The translations under genes were made by a program, and so were the position numbers. A DNA stretch of 64,000 nucleotides from Corylus avellana (Eukaryota > Streptophyta > Magnoliopsida > Fagales > Betulaceae), in assembly GCF_901000735.1 (NCBI RefSeq), contig NC_081547.1, positions 14,650,397-14,714,396 on the forward strand, given 5' to 3'. Numbering within the stretch: position 1 is the first letter of the stretch; every line of letters begins with the position of its first letter. The notes beneath the pieces were generated by a model that saw nothing but the letters and a program-made list of their open reading frames with translations, did no database searches and was not told where the DNA came from. Shown piece by piece: positions 46,009 through 64,000 of the stretch.

Positions 46009-47948
46009 TGTAGAGCCCCAGTATTTTCAAAGCTATTTAAATGGATTATTTCGATAATGATGTTATTTTAATATCCATTGTAGCCAAGGATTTTAATTCT
46101 TGGGAAATTTATGGTGTTACAGAGAGTGGTAATTAAAGAATGGTAATTGGTGAAATAATAGGATAGTAAATGGTAGGAAGAATTGTATGGGTAGGTAGAA
46201 TAGTCAATGGTAGGTATAAGGAGGGTAGAATTTTGAATAAGAAGGTAGAATAGTCAATGGTAGGTATAAGGAGGGTAGAATTTTGAATAAGAAGGTAGAA
46301 TAGTCAATGGTAGGTATAAGGAGGGTAGAATTTTAAATAAGAATGTAGAATAGTCAATTGTAGGTATACTAAGTGGGTAGGTGGAATAGTAAAATGAGGG
46401 TATAATTGTAAATTGAAGGTAGAATAGTATTTGATTTTCTCCTATAAATAGAGCTCTTCTCCTTCACAATTTCAATACTCCCATCCCATCTCTTGCACAT
46501 ATTCTTCCTTCTTCCGCTTTTTACTCGGTCTTTCTTCTTTCTAAGAGTGTTTACTCAGAACAGAGAGAGAAAGGGCGAGACCAAGCGCTACAAGAAAGAA
46601 AGAACACAAGAGATAGCGGACTTTAGAAATTAGTTTCAAAAGATATACTAGTGGTGTTAGTCATATTGGAGCAACTGGATTCCTTCATACCACTTTTAGC
46701 TTCAGTCTAGAGGTAAGTAAATTCACTACCCCTTCTAAAATTACTTCATGTCATGCTATTTATTCATTCTTTAGGAAATTGTAAATGATTATTTTATTTA
46801 CGTATTATGAAGTTATGTTGCATGCATGAAGGATTTCTAAAAGAATTATCTAGAAAGTTTCTATTTATTTAAACGCTTTCTAAGTACAACAAGTTTATAT
46901 TTGAAAAGGTTTCCATTTTGAGAAAAGAAAGTTGAGAAATGATGATGATTATAAGAAAGAAAAATGATGATAAACCCTCCTACATGTTGCCCTAAGATGC
47001 ATCAAAAGAAGTACAAAGAAAAGTACAAGAGATGAGATAAATGTTTATGAAATGAGGGCACATGTATGGAGGAGAGTATTTTTGGCCCCAAGATAAGTAA
47101 GAATGAGAGTTCGGTACCGATACTCGGATGGAGGCGAAACCACTGAAGGAGGCTATGCCAGAAGGTGGTATTCCATCAACAGACCGTTGAGTGCACCAAG
47201 AAAATAGTTAATTGACGGTCGGGTATGGCTGAGGCCACAGTTCAGTGCCATGGTCACAAGGACCCGCAACCCTCGTACACAGGGGTAATAGTGTACATGG
47301 GCCCTAATATGAGAAAATGATGATATGATTTCAAAAATGATATACTATGATGATTTACAATGATGATTTACAACGATGATTTACAACGATGATTTATAAC
47401 AATGATATACTATGATGATTTACAATGATGATTTATAATTTTGCATTATGATGATGATTTATGACGATGATTTATCACTAGATGTAATAGTATGTATATG
47501 ATACGGGAGATGCAACCGTACATACGTGTATTATTATGGCTGGATGTATATTTATTTGTGAAAACGATTTTCAAAACTGAGAACAAGGAGTAAAACTATT
47601 TATGGTTGTGGATTTTACTTGTTGCGCCCCCTTTGGGCTCATTCAGTTTTATTTCTTGTTTTTAGGTAGAAAGGATGCTGGAATAGGAGGCCAGACTGGG
47701 GGCGGGAATAATTATTAATTTTCAAAGTCTTTTCATATAAGTTATTGTAATAATATGATATTCCGCAACTAAAGTTTAATATTTTCTAATTTCGCTTGTA
47801 ATAAAATCTCTTGAAGAATGTTTTATACATTTATTGTATCATTTAAAATCAAGTACTCTAATAGACCTTATAGATCTTTGCAAAAAAAAAATTTGTTGTA
47901 AAAGAAGAAAAGTGGCAAACTCAGTCTTAACGGGCTGGGGATGTTACA
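46009..47948 (+). mobile_element. LTR3 of the chromovirus-like LARD family, TSD ATCTC
   Basis: 1940 bp, TGTAGAGCCCCAG to GGGGATGTTACA, followed by ATCTC (47949-47953), the same five bases that precede LTR1. It shares with LTR1 the ~50-bp minisatellite (GAAGGTAGAATAGTCAATGG units, 46190-46370) that LTR2 lacks, so LTR1 and LTR3 look like the original pair. TATA box at 46442-46451. Confidence 0.9.
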
Positions 47949-48646
47949 ATCTCAACCGGTAACCGGGTTTTCAAAAAATTGTGCATTTTTGGCCTATTTT
48001 GGATATTTAGCCTATTTTTTGGGCTTAATTTAGACATTTTTGGCCCTTTTAAAAAATAATTAAGGTTTTTTTAGCCCAATAAGCTAGGCTTAGTTATGGT
48101 TGTTCTTTGATTTTATAATACATTTTAGAAGTGCCCTAAAACCCAAAGAAAAAAATAAAAAAAGTATGTATACAAACCAACAACCAAAAGAAATAACCCA
48201 TTAAAATAAAAAATAGTCATAAACATATTAAACTGTAAGCTGTATTTGAACTTTGAAGAATAATAGAAGAAGAAGAGATAGATAATAGATTCACAATTTC
48301 TCAATTCTGACATACGGTAAAGTCAAAAGTGTAAACCTTAGAGTTAAAAATAAATAAACTTGATTGTAACTGTAAACTCATGTTTTTACTTTTTAACATG
48401 AATATATCAAAGATACAATGTTTGGTTGTTTCATACTTTGTTTGGTTATTAATTTTTTTTTTTTTTTTAAATAAGCCTAAAAAAAAAAAGGCCTTAAAAT
48501 CACTCTATAAATATATACCCGGTAACCGGTTATAACCAGGTGTGTGAAATATAAAAACTGGTAACCGGTTACCAGTTGCTGGTTGGTACCCAGTTACCGG
48601 TTGCTAGTTGGTTATTACCGACCGGATTGACACTCTTATTCATGGG

Positions 48647-48950
48647 GCTTTTTTTATTTTAGTTTTTAAGAGAATAAAGATATTATAGGAATATAATAAA
48701 AAAAATGGCATTTATGGTACACTTGGGTAGTTTGAATATACCACTTTAACACATTTTAAACTTCATGGAGCTTTTTTAATAACGACGGTTAGTTGATGGA
48801 GTTTTTCTTATATTTACCCATATAAAAAAATAGCATTTTTAGCATAGTTTGATAATTTGATGTACCACTTTAACACACTTTAAATTTGATAAAACTTTTT
48901 AAAAAACGACCATTAGTTGATGAGGCTCTTTTTTTCATATGTTTTTTTTA
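48647..48950. mobile_element. Foldback element, right portion (outermost host)
   Basis: Two tandem arms (about 48647-48815 and 48830-48945), each with TTTGATGTACCACTTTAACA- or TTTGAATATACCACTTTAAC-type sequence and ending in TTAGTTGATG(G/A)-GCTTTTT, mirror the left arm at 15810-15930. Together with 15800-16328 they form the host of the nested insertions. Confidence 0.6.
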
Positions 48951-49242
48951 CTATTCTTTTCTAACACGGTTTCAAAAAATTAAAAATTATAATTAAAATA
49001 AAAAATTTGCACAACAAGTACTCGGTGACTAAATGTAACTGTACTGTTTTCCTTGGCATAAAATATCGTAAAAGTTGGAAATGGTCAAATATGCTTGAGC
49101 CGGCGGCGGGGACAGGTTTGTCTTTTGAATAAAGTAAGAGAATTAATTTGGTTCAAGCTGAAAGGATAATAAGCTAAGCCACTCTTTTTCTGGCCGTAAA
49201 TGAAAGTATTCATTTCGGTAAAAGCTAACAAGCTTTGGGAAG

Positions 49243-57743
<8,501 letters not shown>

Positions 57744-58683
57744 ATTCTTCCCTAAATTGTTAATGGTGTGCTGGTGGTACTTGATAAAATATACAAATGG
57801 AAAATGGTCATTAAGGTAACATTTTTAATGTATATGATAGAGTTGGAGAATAATGATAGAAGAACTCAAACATTTAAGGTGGTCAGCCCTTAGAGGTCTA
57901 CATCCATTATATGAAATCGTCAATAAGGTAATATTCATTTTTAATGTATTGATTTGATCATTTTGAATTACAATATTTGTATTTATAGAGTACAATGTGG
58001 TGGGTGGGTGGTGGTAGATGAGTTGTGCGATACAATATAAGTTAATATACCTAAGAGCATTATTGGCATATTCTTTTAGATTTTTCTTAAATGTAAGGAA
58101 TCAAACTGTTTTTTATTTTTCTATTCAAATAATTTCCACAATAATTTTTCTTCTTCTTTCTTTATACTATTTAAATATTTTTAAGTTAAATGAAGCGAAA
58201 GAGAAAGGAAAGAGAAACTATTTAAATATTGTTTCAAATAAATATTATGAGGAAAGAGAAAACTTTTTATATTAAAATAAGGTTGAGGGAACTTAAAAGT
58301 GCTGCCCTAAAATAATGTTTAAAGAAGTTGCTCCTAGTGCTCTAATAAACAAAAAATATATTTATTGCATTAACAACTCTACTCAAGTTCAAGCTTGAGT
58401 TTGAAATTCAAAAGATTGGGAGGATGGGATTTTTTCTTCTTCATAATTTATTTATATATTGCATGAGAATGTGAGGGGTTTTTTAATTTATTTTTATTGT
58501 TGGATGAATTCTATTCTTCGCCGGTGATTTGGAGAAAACATGTCAAATTTTTACCCTGTGGATTTATTCTAATATGTCAAAGCACAAATTTAATACTTCG
58601 GTAATTAAATTATAAATAAGTTCTACTTCAACAACATAAACTAGAAACTGTATTGGAATATTTTTATTTTTATTTAAAAATAA
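57744..58683. other. 3' flank of glucosidase gene, no gene
   Basis: AT-rich. No second GH1 gene was seen immediately downstream. Confidence 0.55.
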
Positions 58684-59033
58684 GGAAAAATTATAAAATT
58701 AGTCTATGTGGTTTACGTGATTTGCATTTAACTCTTGTATTAAAATGAATTTAGAGAGGTCCCTAAAACAAAAATTTACTCCTTACAGTCAAATTTTGTG
58801 CACTGACTTAATAAACTTCGCAAGTGACACTGATTTAAATAGGACATGTGTCACAATTTTATTGGCTCTATCATATCACATTATTGGAATCTATTAATTT
58901 AGTTGACGAAATTCTCCTGTTTGGACAAAATTGTTGTTTTGGTATACCATAGGGACCTCTGAATTCATTTTGATATTCCAGGAAATTAATTGTAAATAAA
59001 GTAAACTATAAAGACTAATTTTATATTTTCTCC
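58684..59033. mobile_element. MULE-type MITE related to 32143-32515
   Basis: The left end is GGAAAAATTATAAAATTAGT and the right end is GACTAATTTTATATTTTCTCC. Inner arms TATGTGGTTTACGTGATTTG and AAATAAAGTAAACTATAAAG match the organisation of the other copy. The target duplication is not preserved. Confidence 0.7.
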
Positions 59034-59689
59034 TCATCTAAACTTCTTCCTACATGTGGAAGCGTTCGACAAAAATTCATTTTATCTTTGCAATGGAAGA
59101 AAAATCAAAATTTTCTAAAAGTATTTCTTCTCCTAAAACTTTGTGAAAACTCTTTGACAAAAATGAAATCCATTTAACTTAGTATTCTTACTTGCTCTAA
59201 TGGCATGGCCTAGCATATTATTACGCTCCATATACAAAAGTTATGAGTAATCTCGATGGACTCATTCTCAACCAATGGCCGTAAATTAAGCCATTTTGGG
59301 CCACTTAATTAACTTTAGATGCACTCAAAATGGCTAAACTATGGGTGATAAACCACTCGCAGTGATTGCGCTCCATCCTTTGAGCTTCAATACTATATTA
59401 TCTCTCAACTCTAAGGCCATAAAGTCTTAGTAAATTTCTAAAAAATATTTCTATCATCTCTTGAGTACATTCAAACTTTCTTCTTTTATCTCCTCTGTAG
59501 TAAAATATGCATGTACTTAAATTTTCTTGGAGCTAAGGCAATTCTAGCATTTATCATTAAATTAAACTTGTTCTTAAAATAAATTTTACATTTAAATTCA
59601 TGAAATATTAAAGGAACAACAATTAGCAAACCATCTAATACTGCCACCTATAAGTTATAATAACATTATAAGAACAATGAAGTTAGCTT

Positions 59690-59933
59690 AGGTGTATTCA
59701 GTTAGCTCAGTGCTCTACTACTAGCAAGTTGACTTGCTACTGGGTTCTACGTCCATCTTGTGGCATATTGGGCCACGGAAATAGTTTATTTGGGTTGCAT
59801 TCCCACTTACTTCCTGCCATCCCAATTTGTAGTGAAAAAGATCCACCCTTATTTCTCTCCTTCTCTATTTGGACCTTTTGTAATTTCTCTAGTTTTTGAA
59901 CCCAAGGTTTGTAAAAAAAAAAAAAAAGGTACG
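59690..59933 (+). mobile_element. Possible tRNA-derived SINE
   Basis: The head AGTTAGCTCAGTGCTCTACT and then CTGGGTTCTACGTCC resemble degenerate A and B boxes. The segment ends in a 14-base poly(A) at about 59920. No clear target duplication was found. Confidence 0.4.
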
Positions 59934-59939
59934 GAAATC

Positions 59940-60898
59940 ATAGAATAAATTTGTAGCCAAGTCATTACAATAACTTGTATCATACATACATTTTATAATC
60001 ACACATGGACATGGACATGAACATATATAATAGGGTTCCATAACCTAGCAGCGGAAACAAATTGCACAAGGGAGTAAATGTAACACAAAGCTTTTATATA
60101 TATATAAGAGAAATGCTAGGTGTTCTCTTCATATTCTTTTGGTCTCAGATGTATATTATTATCTAAAAAAGCAAAAAAAAAAAAAAAAAAAAAGAAAGAA
60201 AGAAATTGGCCCTTATTTCTCGTTTTTAAAAAATAATATAAACATAAGACCAGGAGAATACTATGAGAATACAAGAAAAACATCTAGCATTTCCTTATAT
60301 ATAAAGCTTATACATCTATCTTTTATATACAAAAAAAAAAAAAAGACCATACAAAAGTGTCACATACGACACAAATGCCATATGTATCACAAAGTCTATG
60401 AACATAACGTACGAAAGATATACGACCCCAAAGATGGATTAGCTAATAGTCTGATTTCTCAAGCATTCGGCATCCAATGGCCTCAGTCATAGTAGCGCAA
60501 GTACAAGGTTATCGGATCCTCATCAATATCGCCGGTACCTGCATGAACAATATCATTTATGCGATCACAAGGTTACCACTTCACATAGTCGGAATTATGA
60601 GTTCACAAGCTCAATGGGTATAAAAATTACTAACTTTTCGTATTGAACCGATTTTTCATTTGCTACCATGAGTTTAAAGTAACCTTTGGAAACGTAATAT
60701 TTAGCTGGGAGTATATCTGTACGATCCAATCTCTTGCTTGAAAACATACATATATAGCCCATCTAAGTCATATATTTCTAGACATCATATAACTTAGCTA
60801 TACATATAAACATGCATTCACTACCTCAAGCGAAACACGCGCATATGAGCATATCTGAGCACGAACTATATAAAACATCATATGCATTTCAGCTATAA
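59940..60898. other. Intergenic, no gene recognised
   Basis: AT-rich with poly(A) runs. The frame at 60139-60492 is composed largely of lysine runs and is not supported. Confidence 0.5.
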
Positions 60899-62544
60899 CT
60901 ACTACAAAAAAACAATTTTTTCTTGACCAATAGTTTTTGACGTGTCAAGCATACTGACACGTCAGAAACCTTTTTTGACATGTGTCAAAGGTTAAAAAGG
61001 CGGATGTCAAAACTTCCAATTTTTTGACGTGCTAATTTCGATACGTCAAATTGGCACTTCAAATTTTTTTTTTTTTTTAGCATTGCAGTTTCACCACGTC
61101 AATAAATTGTTTTGACGTGGCACACGGTTTGACACGTCAATAAGTAGTGACATGTCAGAAACCTGCCACGTCAGTAAAATAGGTAATTTTAAAAAAAAAA
61201 ATATTGCTCCTCCGTATATATTTTCTGAACTATTCGAGTTTATACCCAGATTTATGTGTTAACTTGATAGACAATTTGCATATCTACTACATTGACACAT
61301 CCAAAAAAAGTTCCAACACAACACAAATATACAAAAGAACTATCCATCTGCGCGCCACATGACAAATAAACCAGTCTCAACAAACATTCAAACTATCTCT
61401 GTTATCACAAATAGATATAGTTTGATCTAACTATATACATCAACAAAACAGGAACAAAATATATATACAAGTTAATAAACTGCGATGGAAAACCCCTTGC
61501 TCAATCCAACTCAACAGCATCATCATCGAACATCTTATCTGCACTAACTGCGAATGAGTTGTGAACCAAGAGTTGCAATATCATTCTGAAATCTAATGAT
61601 AATCAATACAAAAATCCGAACACAAATATACAGTGGTGCAAAGATACGTTTGTTCTAAAATGAACCACAGTAACAATGCGTTGCTAACTGAGACTTTTGT
61701 GCAAACAGAATTTTAACCGTTAAAGTGATCGATACAGGCTATAGTCATGTTAACAGAAGAAAAACAAAAACAACACAAATATAGCATTACCTCTGTCTCC
61801 TATGTTGAGTCACCTCGGGCGCGGATCCGGAGGTCGACCCGGACATGGCTTCAAGCTGGCGAAAACGGGCGTCAATTATTACATCTTTTGCTGCCATCTG
61901 AGCATTTTGTTCTTCAATTCATTTAGCCATCTCATCCATCTGTGCTCTTTGTTGTGCCCTCTCCGCTTCAAGTTCTCTAATCCTCTCAGTCATCTGTGAG
62001 ACCGTGGAGTTCCCAGGGTTCGGTGACCGTGCTTGGGACGGTGTATAGTACAAGTGTATGCTTGCCCCGCACAGGTAGAACATTCGGACCAACCTATCGA
62101 ACCTTGCCAGCGTACTCAGGCTTATTTTCGTACGCCTGGGCATATGCGTCATTCGGTGCCCACCGTACCGTCCCTTCAGTCACGCTCGACGTTAATGCCG
62201 AGTCAGTGGGTATCAGCTCCTTCATCCTCTCCTATATGTTAAATTAAAAGTTAGTGCGTCATGTAAGGTACCTTAATCATAAATAAGTTATCACAAGATA
62301 TATCGGTGAGTAGCATACACATCACTCCCTGACCATATCATTTGGATAGTCACTATCCTTCTTGTATGTTGAGATGTAAGATTGTGTGCGAATAGGAGGA
62401 GGGCCCAAAGATACGGTTTGCATAAAAAAAAAAAAATAGTTAAAAAAAAAAAAAACATAAACATATGGTTATATATGTGTGTGTGTGTGTGTGGTAAATG
62501 AGACACATACCTCTTCATGTGTCACCCTAGCAAAGCTCTTTGAT
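60899..62544 (-). mobile_element. CACTA (En/Spm-like) transposon, one end plus transposase part
   Basis: The terminal repeat is CTACTACAAAAAAACAATTT (60897 onward). It is followed by a subterminal block (60935-61175) with a dozen TGACGTG/CACGTCA or TGACATG words in both orientations. Then come minus-strand exons of a transposase-type protein. The opposite terminus is not seen; another LTR begins at 62545. Confidence 0.7.
61500..62240 (-). pseudogene. CACTA transposase-associated protein, C-terminal exons
   Basis: Minus-strand exon at about 62240-61800 reads [15 protein letters not shown], then [20 protein letters not shown]. It ends with a coiled coil (QMTERIRELEAERAQQRAQM) and a stop in that frame at 61921, after which MAAKDVIIDARFRQLEA continues in frame. 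A further exon near 61605-61500 has IATLGSQLIRS and DKMFDDDAVELD followed by a stop. This pattern is that of the plant transposon protein that ends many CACTA genes (Transposase_24-like). The internal stop and the missing 5' part suggest a pseudogene. It would have bound element ends to aid transposition. Confidence 0.65.
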
Positions 62545-64000
62545 TGTTGTGTCAAATACTACCTAAATTAATAGATAATATTTAGTATGTTTTACTCGCA
62601 AGTGCACAAGATCAAATGAGTAGCAAGTACAAGATCGATCCCACAGAGATTGTTGATTTTATTTAGAATTAATTAAGAAAATATCAAGTTGTCACTAAAT
62701 TGATATTATGAAAAAGAAATAAAAAGATATAAAGATAAGGTAAAGGTAAAGGTAAAGCTAGGGTTTTGATATCTACCACTAATTATGCTTAGATAGCATA
62801 ACAATATGTCAATGATCCAATCATATTATGAATACCTAATGTTTGCCAACTTAAGGTCATGGGTGTATACTCTTTAAGCTATTGATTTCCATAAGCAACG
62901 AGTTAGGCATGGGTGTATACTCTAACTCTTTTCTTTCTTAAAGGATTTAGCATGGGTGTATACTAAGTTGTTCTTTAAGAAAGTATAAATCTATGGAAAT
63001 CGACAAACTCACGGAACCTAGGGCATGGGTGTATACTCCCAATTTTCCATGTTGATTAATCCAAGAACCCAATGTGAATTTCTTTTGTTACTCTTATTAA
63101 ACCCAGGACTCGGTCATCCAAATTGATTTAATTTACTTGTCCATACCACATGCATATAATGGCCAATCACATACATATGAGGAATTCAAGAAAACAGGAA
63201 TTAATCAAATTAAGCAACACAATATGATTATCACAATGGCGCCAATATTGAAATATTAAATAAACATAATTAGGGCTTCAATAATCTAGCCCTCCTTAAA
63301 AGTTAGTTATACGTAATTAAAATAAAACTAAAAGAAAAGGTAAAGAAAGAACCGAAAACCGCTCCTAGAAGTAGCCTCCAATTCCTCTCCCCAAAGTAGT
63401 CTCCCTGAAATTCTCCATTGAATTGTGAGGCTTAGAGGTCTATTTATAGTACTTAGGAGAGTCTTAGAAGCCCTAGTAATCCTAGTAAATTCGGAGATTT
63501 AAGTCCTAGTCCAATTAGGATAAAGAAAACCTAAGTCCAAATCGGAATAGGATTTGTCCAGAATTGAGTTCCTATCTTGTGGGGTGATTTTGGCATAGTG
63601 ATGCTCCTAATTAGGAAAATGATATTTCACAATGATTTATATAATTTTGAGTTAGCTTTCCAATGCCACTTAAATCACCTCAATCTGATATTTGAGCTGA
63701 AATTTATGGTTAAAATACAGAGACATATGTAGAATCCAATTTTGAATCCAATCAGATTTTGACTTCAATTTGAAAAATTCCGATTTCATCATTTCCTTTA
63801 TTTGATTAAACTTAACCATGATTGGTTAAGCTTAACCATATCTTCTAGGTCTTCCCAATTTGCCCTTTAAGCTTGGAATTTTTTCGGAAACGCTTTCTTT
63901 TCTTCCAAAAACCTATAGAACAAAGAAAATATAAAAAGGAAGTAAAATAGTACAAACTAACAATACTAAGGAATTAACACATATAAGTTTAAGGGTTAAA
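62545..64000 (-). mobile_element. Athila-family LTR, runs off window end
   Basis: It begins TGTTGTGTCAAATACTACCT after TTGAT. It is collinear with 5194-6510 until the window ends shortly before the expected TTAGCACTTATCA terminus. The GC-rich CGATCG core is replaced by sequence shared in reverse complement with 12600-12773 (GGTTAAGCTTAACCATATCT). Its four motif copies read GTGTATAC where the other family members read GTGTCTAC. Confidence 0.85.
62845..63038 (-). repeat. Four spaced copies of a GTGTATACT motif in the LTR
   Basis: Copies at about 62847 (TCATGGGTGTATACTC), 62907 (GCATGGGTGTATACTC), 62950 (GCATGGGTGTATACTA) and 63023 (GCATGGGTGTATACTC). Spacing is the same as at 5491-5675. Confidence 0.85.

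Noticed and set aside
59705..59755. tRNA gene
   Set aside because: A/B-box-like words only, no cloverleaf, and a poly(A) tail follows; better explained as a SINE relic.
60139..60492. 117-codon lysine-rich frame
   Set aside because: Arises from poly(A) runs and AT-rich filler; no domain.
61996..62247. Plus-strand frames opposite the CACTA protein exon
   Set aside because: Shadows of the minus-strand transposase-type exon, which has recognisable motifs.

Overview
This is a stretch of repeat-rich nuclear DNA from a dicot plant, probably a woody species. The evidence is AT-rich intergenic DNA, GT-AG introns, a plant family-1 beta-glucosidase gene, a plant TIR-domain gene, and a dense load of plant transposons (copia, Athila, Cassandra, chromovirus-like, CACTA, hAT, MULE, SINE and LINE tail). 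The species cannot be named from the sequence. There are three assembly gaps (12774-12873, 16374-16393, 23986-24085).

Region by region. 1-1444 holds the 5' half of a decayed Ty1/copia element on the minus strand. About 2500-8397 is a dead Athila-type Ty3/gypsy element on the plus strand. It is broken by a solo LTR (5194-6510, TSD ATACA) and by a complete Cassandra TRIM (7033-7646, TSD GAATT) whose LTRs contain 5S rRNA-derived sequence. 8398-14807 is a pile of related ~1.3-1.4 kb Athila-family LTRs inserted into one another in both orientations. A 1.9 kb part of it is present twice (8729-10641 and 12874-14807), and the second copy starts exactly at a gap. 15046-15449 is a MULE-type MITE with a perfect 9-bp TSD.

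From about 15.8 to 48.95 kb the sequence reads as a set of nested insertions. A foldback element is split by a hAT-like element (16329-19087) and by a second hAT-like element (19115-48638). The latter is split by a large non-autonomous chromovirus-like LTR element whose outer LTRs (19228-21171 and 46009-47948) share the TSD ATCTC. Between those LTRs lie a third LTR (40230-42041), a gap, and 16 kb of apparently ordinary genomic DNA (24086-40229). That 16 kb carries a two-exon TIR-only gene (30646-31397) and the C-terminal half of a beta-glucosidase pseudogene on the minus strand (37104-38286). The arrangement suggests either a chimeric join or rearrangement between two copies of the family. Both internal regions carry an intact 220-codon antisense reading frame for an unrecognised coiled-coil protein (22681-23343 and 43594-44256).

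49243-57743 is the only large gene that looks intact: a 12-exon, 523-residue secreted GH1 beta-glucosidase closest to the BGLU11 group. Its introns have been colonised by a foldback element, a copia RT relic, a LINE tail, a microsatellite and a MITE. Downstream are more MITE and SINE relics, a partial CACTA transposon with a transposase-type gene fragment (60899-62260), and a further Athila-family LTR that runs off the window end (62545-64000).

There is no operon-like organisation. The two glucosidase loci look like members of a dispersed local GH1 family, and everything else is mobile DNA or its decay products.
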